A stretch of DNA of 5,798 nucleotides from Bryobacterales bacterium (lineage in GTDB: Bacteria > Acidobacteriota > Terriglobia > Bryobacterales > Bryobacteraceae), in NCBI GenBank assembly GCA_009697495.1, contig SHUN01000225.1, forward strand, positions 1 through 5,798. The letters run 5' to 3'. Shown here in pieces: positions 1 to 5,778 of this stretch; the stretch's first letter is position 1, and each line of letters starts with the position of its first letter. The position numbers and the translations under genes were made by a program. The notes under the pieces were generated by a model. It was given only the letters and a program-made list of their open reading frames with translations. It had not been told where the DNA came from and searched no databases.

Positions 1-1
1 T

Positions 2-154
2 GCCCAGAGCACCGGCTACGGCAAAGGAGCGCCGACCGCTGGTTTTTCTGGCGGCAAAAGCGCCTCGCGCTCGTCCGAAGAATATGCGGATTCATTGCTG
101 GAACTTTTCCAGCGCTGCCGGCAGGCCGTTGAGCAGCCGTTGAAAGGCGAATAG
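2..154 (+). CDS. C-terminal fragment of an unidentified protein
   Basis: An open frame enters from the left edge and runs 51 codons to a TAG at 152-154; the start lies outside the window. The visible part begins with a Gly/Ser/Ala-rich stretch (roughly the first 25 residues) and ends in a likely amphipathic helix containing the segment EEYADSLLELFQRCRQAVEQ. Codon third positions are mostly G or C, as in the neighbouring genes. The two other plus-strand frames also stay open for over 40 codons but give less protein-like, Arg-rich sequence. A terminator-like hairpin starts 18 bp after the stop, which supports this as a true gene end. I do not recognise the family and assign no function. It converges on the minus-strand gene ending at 203. 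Confidence 0.6.
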   Translation, partial: AQSTGYGKGAPTAGFSGGKSASRSSEEYADSLLELFQRCRQAVEQPLKGE

Positions 155-172
155 ACCCGTTTTCGAGTGAAA

Positions 173-199
173 GAAGGGGTGCCCGGCGGGCGCCCTTTC
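173..199 (+). terminator. Predicted intrinsic terminator between convergent genes
   Basis: Positions 173-184 pair with 188-199 around a 3-nt loop, giving a 12-bp stem with two G-U wobbles (176/196 and 180/192). A T-rich stretch, ATTATTTCTTTTTCTT, follows from 202. The wobbles become A-C mismatches in a minus-strand transcript, so the structure folds better in the plus direction and most likely ends the gene that stops at 154. The T-rich stretch is not directly attached to the stem, which lowers confidence. It also encodes the lysine-rich C-terminus of the opposing gene. Confidence 0.5.
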
Positions 200-202
200 C
201 GA

Positions 203-883
203 TTATTTCTTTTTCTTAGCCGCGGTCTTCTTCGCGGGGGCCTTCGGAGGCGGTTTTTTAGTCGCGCTTTTTTTCGCGGTCGTTCTTGAAGTGGGCGTTT
301 TGGTCACAGCGGACTTTTTAGCCGGGGCTTTCGGCGCCTGTGCCTGGACAGCGGCGGGCTTGGCGGACGTTCTTGAAGTGGGCGTTTTGGCGACGGCAGA
401 CTTTTTAGCCGGGGCTTTCGGCGCCTGTGCCTGGACAGCGGCGGGCTTGGCGGACGTTCTTGAAGTGGGCGTTTTGGCGACGGCAGACTTTTTAGCCTTA
501 GCTTTCGGTGCCCGAGTTTGGACAGCGGCAGGCTTGGCGGCCGCATTTGAAGCCGGCGTTTTGGTGACGGCGGACTTTTTAGCCGGGTCTTTCGGCGCCT
601 GTGCCTGGACAGCGAAGGGCTTGGCAAGATTTTTCCGCGCCGGAATTGTTTTTGCGGCGACCGGATGGTAAGGGACCGGCGTAGGCGGCGGCGGTCGCCG
701 GACGGAGCGTGGAGGAGGAAGGATGCTCAGCCTGGCGCGTTCGCTGTCGAACTCGTCATCGTCATCATCGGCGTACTCGCGGATTTCCGCAGCCAACTCT
801 TCATGCCCAAGTTCAAAGGCGAAGTCGTCGTCGTCATCGTCAAACGGACTGGCGAGCCGATGGAACTCGAACATGTGTATCAT
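203..883 (-). CDS. Acidic/Lys-Ala-Pro tandem-repeat protein (histone H1-tail-like)
   Basis: The 226-residue protein has three parts. Residues 1-50 are acidic, with two aspartate runs (15-20 and 39-43) flanking a short probable helix. Residues 55-75 are proline-rich. Residues 76-226 are strongly basic and low in complexity: four tandem 29-residue units (87-115, 116-144, 145-173, 174-202) with consensus AKPAAVQAQAPKAPAKKSAV, then KTPTSRTS, ending in a lysine-rich tail (203-226). No signal peptide or membrane segment is visible. Basic AKKAP repeats occur in histone H1-like bacterial proteins and other nucleic-acid or polyanion binders, but no folded domain is present, so function is unassigned. 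The ATG at 883 overlaps the TGA of the transglycosylase (ATGA), favouring coupled translation. An in-frame ATG at 874 lies 9 nt after AAGG and is a reasonable alternative, giving 223 residues. The gene is intact and probably forms an operon with its upstream neighbour. Confidence 0.75.
   Translation of the reverse strand: MIHMFEFHRLASPFDDDDDDFAFELGHEELAAEIREYADDDDDEFDSERARLSILPPPRSVRRPPPPTPVPYHPVAAKTIPARKNLAKPFAVQAQAPKDPAKKSAVTKTPASNAAAKPAAVQTRAPKAKAKKSAVAKTPTSRTSAKPAAVQAQAPKAPAKKSAVAKTPTSRTSAKPAAVQAQAPKAPAKKSAVTKTPTSRTTAKKSATKKPPPKAPAKKTAAKKKK
281..628 (-). repeat. Four tandem 87-bp coding repeats
   Basis: Four head-to-tail 87-bp units begin at 281, 368, 455 and 542. Units 281-367 and 368-454 differ at only four positions that I can count. 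Unit 455-541 keeps its first 43 bases identical to unit 2 and then diverges. Unit 542-628 is the most diverged. The period is a multiple of three, so copy number can change without breaking the reading frame. The near-identity of the two copies encoding the C-terminal units suggests recent duplication or gene conversion at that end. Confidence 0.93.
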
Positions 884-2568
884 CCTTGCGGGCGATTAGC
901 GGCCCCGCGGGCCGCGGAAGAAGTTTCTTTGCGAACAGGCTTCGGGGCAGCCTTGACGATGGATTTCGCAGGGACCGAACGGCGAACGGGAGAGTGAGCG
1001 GTTACGGCTGGCGCGCGGGATGGCTTTCGGGCCGCGGTCCGCACGGGCGCCTTGGCTGTTCGTGTCAGTATCGGTTGGGGCGCGGCCGGGATGACAACGA
1101 GCGATCCCGGATTCAAATCCTCTCCGGCGATCCGATTCGCCAACTGAATGGATGCCAGAGGGGTGCGGTAGCGGGTGGCCAAGAGCGGAAAATTATCTCC
1201 GTCGCCGACCCTGTGGGCGCGCCAGGCGGCGCGGCGATCCGCGGGAACCATTTCCAGCCCGGCCATCAGCGTCTGGCCGGCGCCGCGAGGTATATGCAGC
1301 CTGTAGCCGACGGGAGCGAAATCCCGTAAGAGCGCGGGGTTCAGTTCTTTCAACTCTGAAACCGGGCGGCCGACGATATCGGAAATGAGAGCCAGGCTGG
1401 TCAGGGTGATTACGTCAACGGTGTCGTAGTGCAGCGGATCCTCGACGGGGATGTCCTCAATTCCGTAGTTGCGCGGGTTCTTGGCCATGATGGTCATCGC
1501 GAGAATGATGGGGACGTAGTTCGACGTTTCCAGCGGCAATGTACCGCGCGAGCGGAGTTCCCAAACATCGGCATACCCGGTCTTAGCAACAGCTCGATCG
1601 ACGTTTCCCTGCCCGCAGTTATAAGCCGCGATGGCAAGATACCAGTCGCCGAATTCATGATAGAGATCCCGAAGATGGCGGGCCGCGGCTCGGGTCGCCA
1701 TTTCCGGATCAAACCGTTCGTCCACCCAGGCATCTTGCTTCAAACCGTACCGGGACCCGGTTTCGCGGATAAACTGCCACATCCCGCCCGCGGCCATATA
1801 ACTCATGGCGCGGGGCAGAAAACCGCTTTCGGCCTGCGCCAGGAAAATAAACTCCTGGGGGATCCCTTCTTCATCCAGGATGCGGGAAATCATCGGTTTG
1901 TAGCGTCCGGCGCGTTTTAAGCCGGCGATAAGCGTCCGCTTGCCGCGGTCGCCTGAAAAATAGTTGATGAAGCTGAGAACGGCGTCGCTGGCCTCCAACG
2001 GGAGTTGGCTGACGGTGGCGCCGACTTCCTCGCGCACCTTCATTTTCAACTTTGGATCGACGGGAAATGTGAGGGAGAGAATGTCGTCAATGGGCGCTTT
2101 ATCGTAAGCTGGCGGCAACTCGCTGGAACTGTCACTCTGCAGCGTGTCCACATCGATGCGGTAGATTTTCTGTACTAGTTCGTCGAAACGCTTATCGAAC
2201 GAAGAACGGTTCACGGGTTCCGAATCGCTGTTCAGCACGAGATCCAGTGCCTGGTCAAACGTATTGCGCGCACCATCGCGATCACCGGCCTTATACAGCT
2301 TGTACCCATCCAAATACAGGGCTTCGGCGCGAATCATTCGCTCTTCCTTCCAACTGGGCTTCGGAGGAAAAGGGGCCTCCGCGAGGGAGGGAATAGAGGC
2401 AATGGCAGGCAAAGCCTCGGCTCCGCGAGTGGAGGATTCATCTGTTTCCGCTTTTGCGGAGAGCGCCAGCGTTGGAACCAGTTGGCCCAACGCCGTCACT
2501 GGGACAACCAGGAGCGCGATCATCGCTACCGCCGCCGGCCAGACAGACGGAACTGGGAATTTACTCAT
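880..2568 (-). CDS. mltD: MltD-like membrane-bound/periplasmic lytic murein transglycosylase with LysM
   Basis: This 562-residue enzyme is expected to cleave the MurNAc-GlcNAc bond of peptidoglycan, forming 1,6-anhydro-MurNAc ends, in the periplasm. Residues 1-29 form a signal peptide with hydrophobic core 11-27 and no lipobox cysteine, unlike the E. coli MltD lipoprotein. Residues 76-112 look like a TPR-type helix pair. The SLT/GH23 domain spans about 230-355: the catalytic Glu is E247 in QAESGF, followed by GGMWQF (261-266), GSRYGL (271-276) and AAYNCGQGNV (314-323). A degenerate LysM-like segment covers about 383-428 and a clearer LysM about 451-496. Residues 500-562 are a basic Ala/Pro/Arg/Lys tail. 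The start at 2568 has GGAG (2574-2577) 5 nt upstream. The stop overlaps the next gene by ATGA. The family call is firm; the exact MltD orthology is less so. Confidence 0.9.
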   Translation of the reverse strand: MSKFPVPSVWPAAVAMIALLVVPVTALGQLVPTLALSAKAETDESSTRGAEALPAIASIPSLAEAPFPPKPSWKEERMIRAEALYLDGYKLYKAGDRDGARNTFDQALDLVLNSDSEPVNRSSFDKRFDELVQKIYRIDVDTLQSDSSSELPPAYDKAPIDDILSLTFPVDPKLKMKVREEVGATVSQLPLEASDAVLSFINYFSGDRGKRTLIAGLKRAGRYKPMISRILDEEGIPQEFIFLAQAESGFLPRAMSYMAAGGMWQFIRETGSRYGLKQDAWVDERFDPEMATRAAARHLRDLYHEFGDWYLAIAAYNCGQGNVDRAVAKTGYADVWELRSRGTLPLETSNYVPIILAMTIMAKNPRNYGIEDIPVEDPLHYDTVDVITLTSLALISDIVGRPVSELKELNPALLRDFAPVGYRLHIPRGAGQTLMAGLEMVPADRRAAWRAHRVGDGDNFPLLATRYRTPLASIQLANRIAGEDLNPGSLVVIPAAPQPILTRTAKAPVRTAARKPSRAPAVTAHSPVRRSVPAKSIVKAAPKPVRKETSSAARGAANRPQG

Positions 2569-2573
2569 TCCTT

Positions 2574-2577
2574 CTCC
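2574..2577 (-). promoter_or_regulatory. Ribosome binding site of the lytic transglycosylase gene
   Basis: On the minus strand GGAG lies 5 nt before the ATG at 2568, within a purine-rich GGAGAAGGA run. It fixes the start just ahead of the signal peptide. Confidence 0.7.
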
Positions 2578-2579
2578 GG

Positions 2580-2640
2580 AGCTTTTTGAATTTGGGGTTA
2601 TATTGCAACTCTTTGACCTTACTATAAGCGCGGCTCATGA
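2580..2640 (-). promoter_or_regulatory. A/T-rich leader, possible promoter region of the transglycosylase gene
   Basis: This is the only clearly A/T-rich pocket in the gap before the transglycosylase gene. On the minus strand it holds TTATAGT and, closer to the gene, AATATAAC, each resembling a -10 box. TTGAAT lies upstream of the first but only 13 nt away, too short for a standard sigma-70 promoter, and I find no good -35 at 17 nt from the second. A promoter here is likely by position, but its boxes cannot be fixed from sequence alone. Confidence 0.3.
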
Positions 2641-2665
2641 TTCAACCGCTGTTGTTTACCTGCGT

Positions 2666-2732
2666 CACAACGGACTCGGTCGCGGCCGGGGGAAAGTTCG
2701 AGACTGCCCGGTGGCCGCGGCCGGCCGTTGTG
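2666..2732. repeat. Large imperfect hairpin after the EF-G gene
   Basis: CACAACGG (2666-2673) and CCGTTGTG (2725-2732) are perfect inverted repeats. Inside them CGCGGCC (2681-2687) pairs with GGCCGCG (2713-2719), with an asymmetric internal loop between the two stems. The element begins 15 bp beyond the EF-G stop codon on the minus strand. No T-run follows on either strand, so it may be a structured 3' end or a factor-dependent terminator, but it is not a textbook intrinsic terminator. Confidence 0.45.
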
Positions 2733-2747
2733 CCTTTTCGGACTTGG

Positions 2748-4844
2748 TTACTCGTCGTCGTCAACGGCATGAACGCCGGCAGCGTTGGCGGCAGCAACGA
2801 CTTTGTCCAACTGCAAGGGCGGGACGTGATCGTAGTGGTCAAACTCCATGCTGAACGACCCTCGGCCCTGCGTTTTGGCTGTCAGGTCGTTTTGATAGGT
2901 CAGCATTTCGGCCATGGGGATCATGGCGAGAATGACCTGGGTTGCGCCTTTGGTCTCCATGCCACTCATGCGGCCGCGGCGACCGGTGACGTCGCTCATC
3001 AGGTCACCGGCGAACTCGACGGGGGCTTGGATCTGGACACGCATGACGGGTTCGAGCAGCGATGGTTTGGCGGCCAGCATGGCATTCTTGTAGGCTTTGC
3101 GCGCGGCAAGCTTGAAGGCCATTTCCGAGCTGTCGACGTCGTGATAGGAGCCGTCAAAGACCGTGACTTTGAAATCGACCATGGGATACCCGGCGAGGAA
3201 GCCATTGGCGGCGATTTCAATAATTCCTTTTTCGATGGCGGGAATAAAGTTACGAGGAACGGAGCCGCCGAAGGTTTCGTTGGCAAACTGGAAGCCTGCG
3301 CCGCGCTCGAGCGGCTCCAAGCGAATCCAGCAATCGCCGAACTGGCCGTGGCCGCCGGTCTGTTTTTTATGCCTGCCCTGAGCGCTGGCCGAGCCGCGGA
3401 TGGTTTCGCGGTAAGGAACCTTGGGCGCGTGGAGGGCGACGTCGAGATGATAGCGGCGTTTGATCTTGCTCACAACCGTCTCAATATGCGTCTGACCGGT
3501 GCCGTGGAGCAGGAAGTCCTTCGTCTGCGGGTCGCGGATGAAGCGCAGGCATTGGTCCTCCTCCATGATGCGGTGGATGGTCTGGCCGAGCTTGTCTTCG
3601 TCGTTGCGGCTCTTAGCCGAAATGGCGTAGGCGATGGATGGCTCGGGCAGTTGGACGGGCGTGTATTGGACGGGGGAGGCCTTATCGTGCAGCGTGTGGC
3701 CGGTGAGCGTATCTTTCAACTTGGCCACAGCGCCGATGTCGCCGGCGTGCAGTTCGTTCACCGGGAGCAGCGTCTTGCCGAGCGGGCAGGCGATGTGGGC
3801 GAACCGTTCGTCGGTGCCTTTGGAAGCGTTGATAAGATGGGCGTCGTTCTTCAAAACGCCGCTGATGACGCGGAAATAGGACAGACGGCCGGCGAAGGGA
3901 TCGGCAATCGTTTTGAAGACGTAGACGGAGAGCGGCGCGGAGTCGTGCATCTTGCGGTTCTCTTCGTGACCGTTCCAAGTGCCGTGGGCGTCTTCGTGTT
4001 CGCCGGGGTTGGGCAGGAGTTCGGCGAACTGATCGAGCAGTTGCCCGGTGCCGATATTGTGCAGCGCCGAGGAACAGAAAACGGGGAATAGCCGTTGCTC
4101 ACGAATCGCCTGGCGCAGTCCTTCGACGATGTGATCGACGGGGAGCGTTCCTTCGGCGAAGAACTCTTCGAGCAGCGCGTCATTGCCTTCGGCGACGATT
4201 TCGACGAGGGCTTCATGGGCAAGCATGGCGGCATCGCTGAGGTCATCGGGAATGTCCTGTTCTTTGCCCTTGCCGTCGCCGTCGCTGGAATAGATCCAAG
4301 CGCGCATGCGGATGAGGTCGATGACGCCTTTGAACTCCTTTTCGACGCCGATGGGAAGTTGGACGGGAATGGCCACGCGGCCGAAAGCGGCTTGAATGCT
4401 TTCGAGCGCGCGATCAAAGCTGGAACGCTCGCGGTCGAGTTTGTTGATGAGGAAAGCGCGAGGAATGTTGGCTTCCGCGCAGAGGTTGTAGACGTGTTCG
4501 GTGCCTACTTCAACACCGGCGACGCCATCGACAAGTACGACGCCCGCGTCCGCGCCCACAAGAGCAGCTTTGGTTTCATAGAGAAACGAATTGAAGCCTG
4601 GAGTATCCACCAGGTTCACCTTGTTTTTCTTCCATTCCACGGGGGCGATGGCCGCGGAAATGCTGATCTTGCGGGCCACCTCTTCTTCGTCGAAATCAGT
4701 GGGCGCGTTGCCTTCGTCTACTCTGGTGAGCCGGGTGGTTGCCCCGGCCGTAAAAAGCATAGCGGCGGTCAAAGATGTCTTTCCGCTATGAAGATGGCCG
4801 ACTAGCGCGACATTGCGCAGGTCAGTGCCGTCATAGACCCTCAT
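2748..4844 (-). CDS. fusA: EF-G paralogue (EF-G-like/FusA2-type translational GTPase)
   Basis: The 698-residue length and five-domain order match elongation factor G, which drives tRNA-mRNA translocation on the ribosome in the cytoplasm. The G domain is about 1-285: P-loop GHLHSGKT (16-23), switch I around TDFDEEEVARKISIS (49-63), DTPGF (80-84), NKLD (134-137) and SSAL (258-261). Domain II is about 303-395, III about 400-475, IV about 476-600 and V about 605-690. The domain IV tip GSYHDVDSS (565-573) and the C-terminal TQGRGSFSMEFDHY (658-671) are canonical. The G1 motif departs from the usual AHIDAGKTT, switch I has KISIS instead of GITIT, and Phe84 stands where DTPGH has its catalytic His. 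These features mark it as the EF-G-like second type rather than the main str-operon fusA, and no ribosomal protein genes are adjacent. AAAGGAG lies 8 nt before the ATG. Function beyond GTP binding is inferred. Confidence 0.92.
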   Translation of the reverse strand: MRVYDGTDLRNVALVGHLHSGKTSLTAAMLFTAGATTRLTRVDEGNAPTDFDEEEVARKISISAAIAPVEWKKNKVNLVDTPGFNSFLYETKAALVGADAGVVLVDGVAGVEVGTEHVYNLCAEANIPRAFLINKLDRERSSFDRALESIQAAFGRVAIPVQLPIGVEKEFKGVIDLIRMRAWIYSSDGDGKGKEQDIPDDLSDAAMLAHEALVEIVAEGNDALLEEFFAEGTLPVDHIVEGLRQAIREQRLFPVFCSSALHNIGTGQLLDQFAELLPNPGEHEDAHGTWNGHEENRKMHDSAPLSVYVFKTIADPFAGRLSYFRVISGVLKNDAHLINASKGTDERFAHIACPLGKTLLPVNELHAGDIGAVAKLKDTLTGHTLHDKASPVQYTPVQLPEPSIAYAISAKSRNDEDKLGQTIHRIMEEDQCLRFIRDPQTKDFLLHGTGQTHIETVVSKIKRRYHLDVALHAPKVPYRETIRGSASAQGRHKKQTGGHGQFGDCWIRLEPLERGAGFQFANETFGGSVPRNFIPAIEKGIIEIAANGFLAGYPMVDFKVTVFDGSYHDVDSSEMAFKLAARKAYKNAMLAAKPSLLEPVMRVQIQAPVEFAGDLMSDVTGRRGRMSGMETKGATQVILAMIPMAEMLTYQNDLTAKTQGRGSFSMEFDHYDHVPPLQLDKVVAAANAAGVHAVDDDE

Positions 4845-4852
4845 GATGACTG

Positions 4853-4860
4853 CTCCTTTC
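4853..4860 (-). promoter_or_regulatory. Strong ribosome binding site of the EF-G paralogue
   Basis: GAAAGGAG on the minus strand ends 8 nt before the ATG at 4844. It is the strongest Shine-Dalgarno sequence in the window and supports the chosen start. Confidence 0.8.
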
Positions 4861-4899
4861 CCTGAGGAAGCTTGGTGCAGCCCCCGCAGGCGCCTGGAT

Positions 4900-4933
4900 T
4901 TTCTCCCTCTGGCGGATTCGCTGGAGGGGGAAG
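4900..4933. repeat. 15-bp wobble hairpin in the EF-G leader
   Basis: Positions 4900-4914 can pair with 4919-4933 around the tetraloop GATT, with four G-U wobbles in a plus-strand RNA. In the minus-strand EF-G leader the wobbles become A-C mismatches, leaving GC-rich cores of 5 and 3 pairs. A 10-bp perfect palindrome, CAGGCGCCTG, sits next to it at 4887-4896. The role is unknown: a remnant of a palindromic repeat or a leader structure are both possible. Confidence 0.4.
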
Positions 4934-4979
4934 GGGGATGGTAACAGAGTTGGAGGAGGAATGGAATCGGGGGGGGTGC

Positions 4980-5108
4980 TTAAACGTTTTCGGGAACACA
5001 CCGGCTCGCTGACGCTCGCGGCTCAGTAACTCTTTCAGAATCAACGCGACCGTTTCCGAGCCACGACCGTCAGGGAGTGTTTTCGGCTAGAATCCCCGAA
5101 ACGTTTAA
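4980..5108. repeat. Nested imperfect inverted repeat (REP/MITE-like)
   Basis: The outer arms are TTAAACGTTTTCGGGA (4980-4995) and CCCCGAAACGTTTAA (5094-5108), complementary except for one extra T and an end mismatch. The inner arms are 5004-5024 and 5058-5078, matching at 17 of 21 positions when one is reverse-complemented (core GAGCCnCGAnCGTCAG). The spacer between inner arms is 33 bp. No transposase or clear target duplication is visible. It fills most of the gap between the broken vapC gene and the EF-G leader and begins 27 bp beyond the vapC stop. It resembles dispersed palindromic repeats of acidobacterial genomes, from memory only. Confidence 0.65.
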
Positions 5109-5135
5109 CTACCCGGGGGTTGTGCCTATTGGAAT

Positions 5136-5512
5136 TCAGACGATGATCAGTCTCAGTCCAGGAGAGATACGCCGGAGATCGGCGGGATCGCTAGTAGCGA
5201 CGGTTTGCCCGGCCCTTAGCGCGCATACTACGACATGGGCATCGACGATATCGGCTGTCCCGGTTCGCGCCAGGACCATGCCGACAGCGGTTGAGTCAGG
5301 CCCGTCGAGGGCGACGAGATCCGTGCCGACCTGCCGGATCAACCGCGATAGGCGGGCCTGCCTGGCAGGGTTGCGCATGGCCTGCGCGAGCGCGGTGGCC
5401 GGGATCGTAATCCGCATGCCACGCTCTTTGGCGTGCGCGAGAATGGCAAGTACCGGCGATCATTCCGATCGACTGCGATTAGCCCACCAGCGTCAAAGGT
5501 GATGCCGCTCAC
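5136..5512 (-). pseudogene. vapC: VapC-type PIN-domain toxin, frameshifted
   Basis: Two frames together encode one PIN-domain ribonuclease of about 125 residues. The N-terminal part starts at GTG 5510-5512, overlapping the antitoxin stop (GTGA), and reads SGITFDAGGLIAVDRNDRRYL with the first active-site Asp at residue 7. One base is missing near 5445-5449 (TTGCC where TTGGCC would restore the frame). The rest continues in another frame as ILAHAKERGMRITIP and on to the TGA at 5136-5138. It carries the PIN acidic residues in TADIVDAH (D88 and D91 in restored numbering) and TSDPADL (D109). The span of 377 nt is one short of 126 codons. VapC toxins cut tRNA or rRNA and are held inactive by VapB. 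As written, translation from the GTG leaves the PIN frame after residue 22, so the toxin should be inactive. A sequencing error is the main alternative. An internal ATG at 5417 would give only a 93-residue C-terminal piece. Confidence 0.8.
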
Positions 5513-5778
5513 GCGGCCTTGCCCTTCCTGGAACGTCCCGGCTGCCGGGGCGAGAGAATCGCGTCGGCCCACGCGCGTTCCTTTTTTGTGAGCGGGCCGC
5601 CGGTTTGGCGGAGCCCGTCTTCCAGCATCTCTCGCCATCCGGCGGCATCGGAAAGAGCGAGTCCAACGGCGTGCTTGACGAAGGCAGAAATGTTGGCAGC
5701 CTCTCCGGCCGCGACGAGTGCGCGGATTTCGTGGAGTTGATCGCCGGGAAGGGTGACGGTGATCTTGGCGGTCGACAT
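5509..5778 (-). CDS. vapB: Ribbon-helix-helix antitoxin of a VapBC pair
   Basis: From the ATG at 5778 the protein has 89 residues. KITVTLP near the N-terminus forms the DNA-binding beta strand, followed by two helices (about DQLHEIRALVAAG and SAFVKHAVGLAL), the RHH/CopG layout. The C-terminal part (AAGWREMLEDGL, then TGGPLTKKERAWAD) is the kind of toxin-wrapping segment found in VapB partners of PIN toxins. Its role would be to neutralise VapC and repress the shared promoter, which lies beyond the right edge. The stop TGA overlaps the toxin GTG, typical of this operon type. An in-frame ATG at 5790 would add four residues. I prefer 5778 because the RHH strand normally starts close to the N-terminus; neither start has a clear Shine-Dalgarno. 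The gene appears intact. Confidence 0.8.
   Translation of the reverse strand: MSTAKITVTLPGDQLHEIRALVAAGEAANISAFVKHAVGLALSDAAGWREMLEDGLRQTGGPLTKKERAWADAILSPRQPGRSRKGKAA

Noticed and set aside
281..628. Possible CRISPR-like array
   Set aside because: The units are contiguous 87-bp coding repeats with no unique spacers between them and lie in frame within a gene.
291..671. A plus-strand frame encoding repeated hydrophobic-looking units
   Set aside because: It is the antisense image of the 87-bp repeats of the Lys/Ala/Pro protein, whose repeat length keeps every frame open. It has no separate gene signals.
1429..1920. Plus-strand frames opposite the lytic transglycosylase (also 709-1329 and 2264-2854)
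   Set aside because: They overlap well-conserved catalytic and LysM coding sequence on the other strand and show no domain of their own.
2637..4091. A 484-codon plus-strand open frame opposite the EF-G gene, with a further one at 4095-4805
   Set aside because: Both lie wholly or mostly antisense to a complete, motif-rich EF-G gene. Their products show no recognisable domain. Long antisense frames are expected in GC-rich coding DNA.
4841..5044. A 67-codon minus-strand frame ending with an ATGA overlap on the EF-G start
   Set aside because: It starts with TTG without a Shine-Dalgarno, runs through the inverted repeat and hairpin, and its Pro/Ser-rich product matches nothing I know. The overlap is likely chance, so it was not called a gene.
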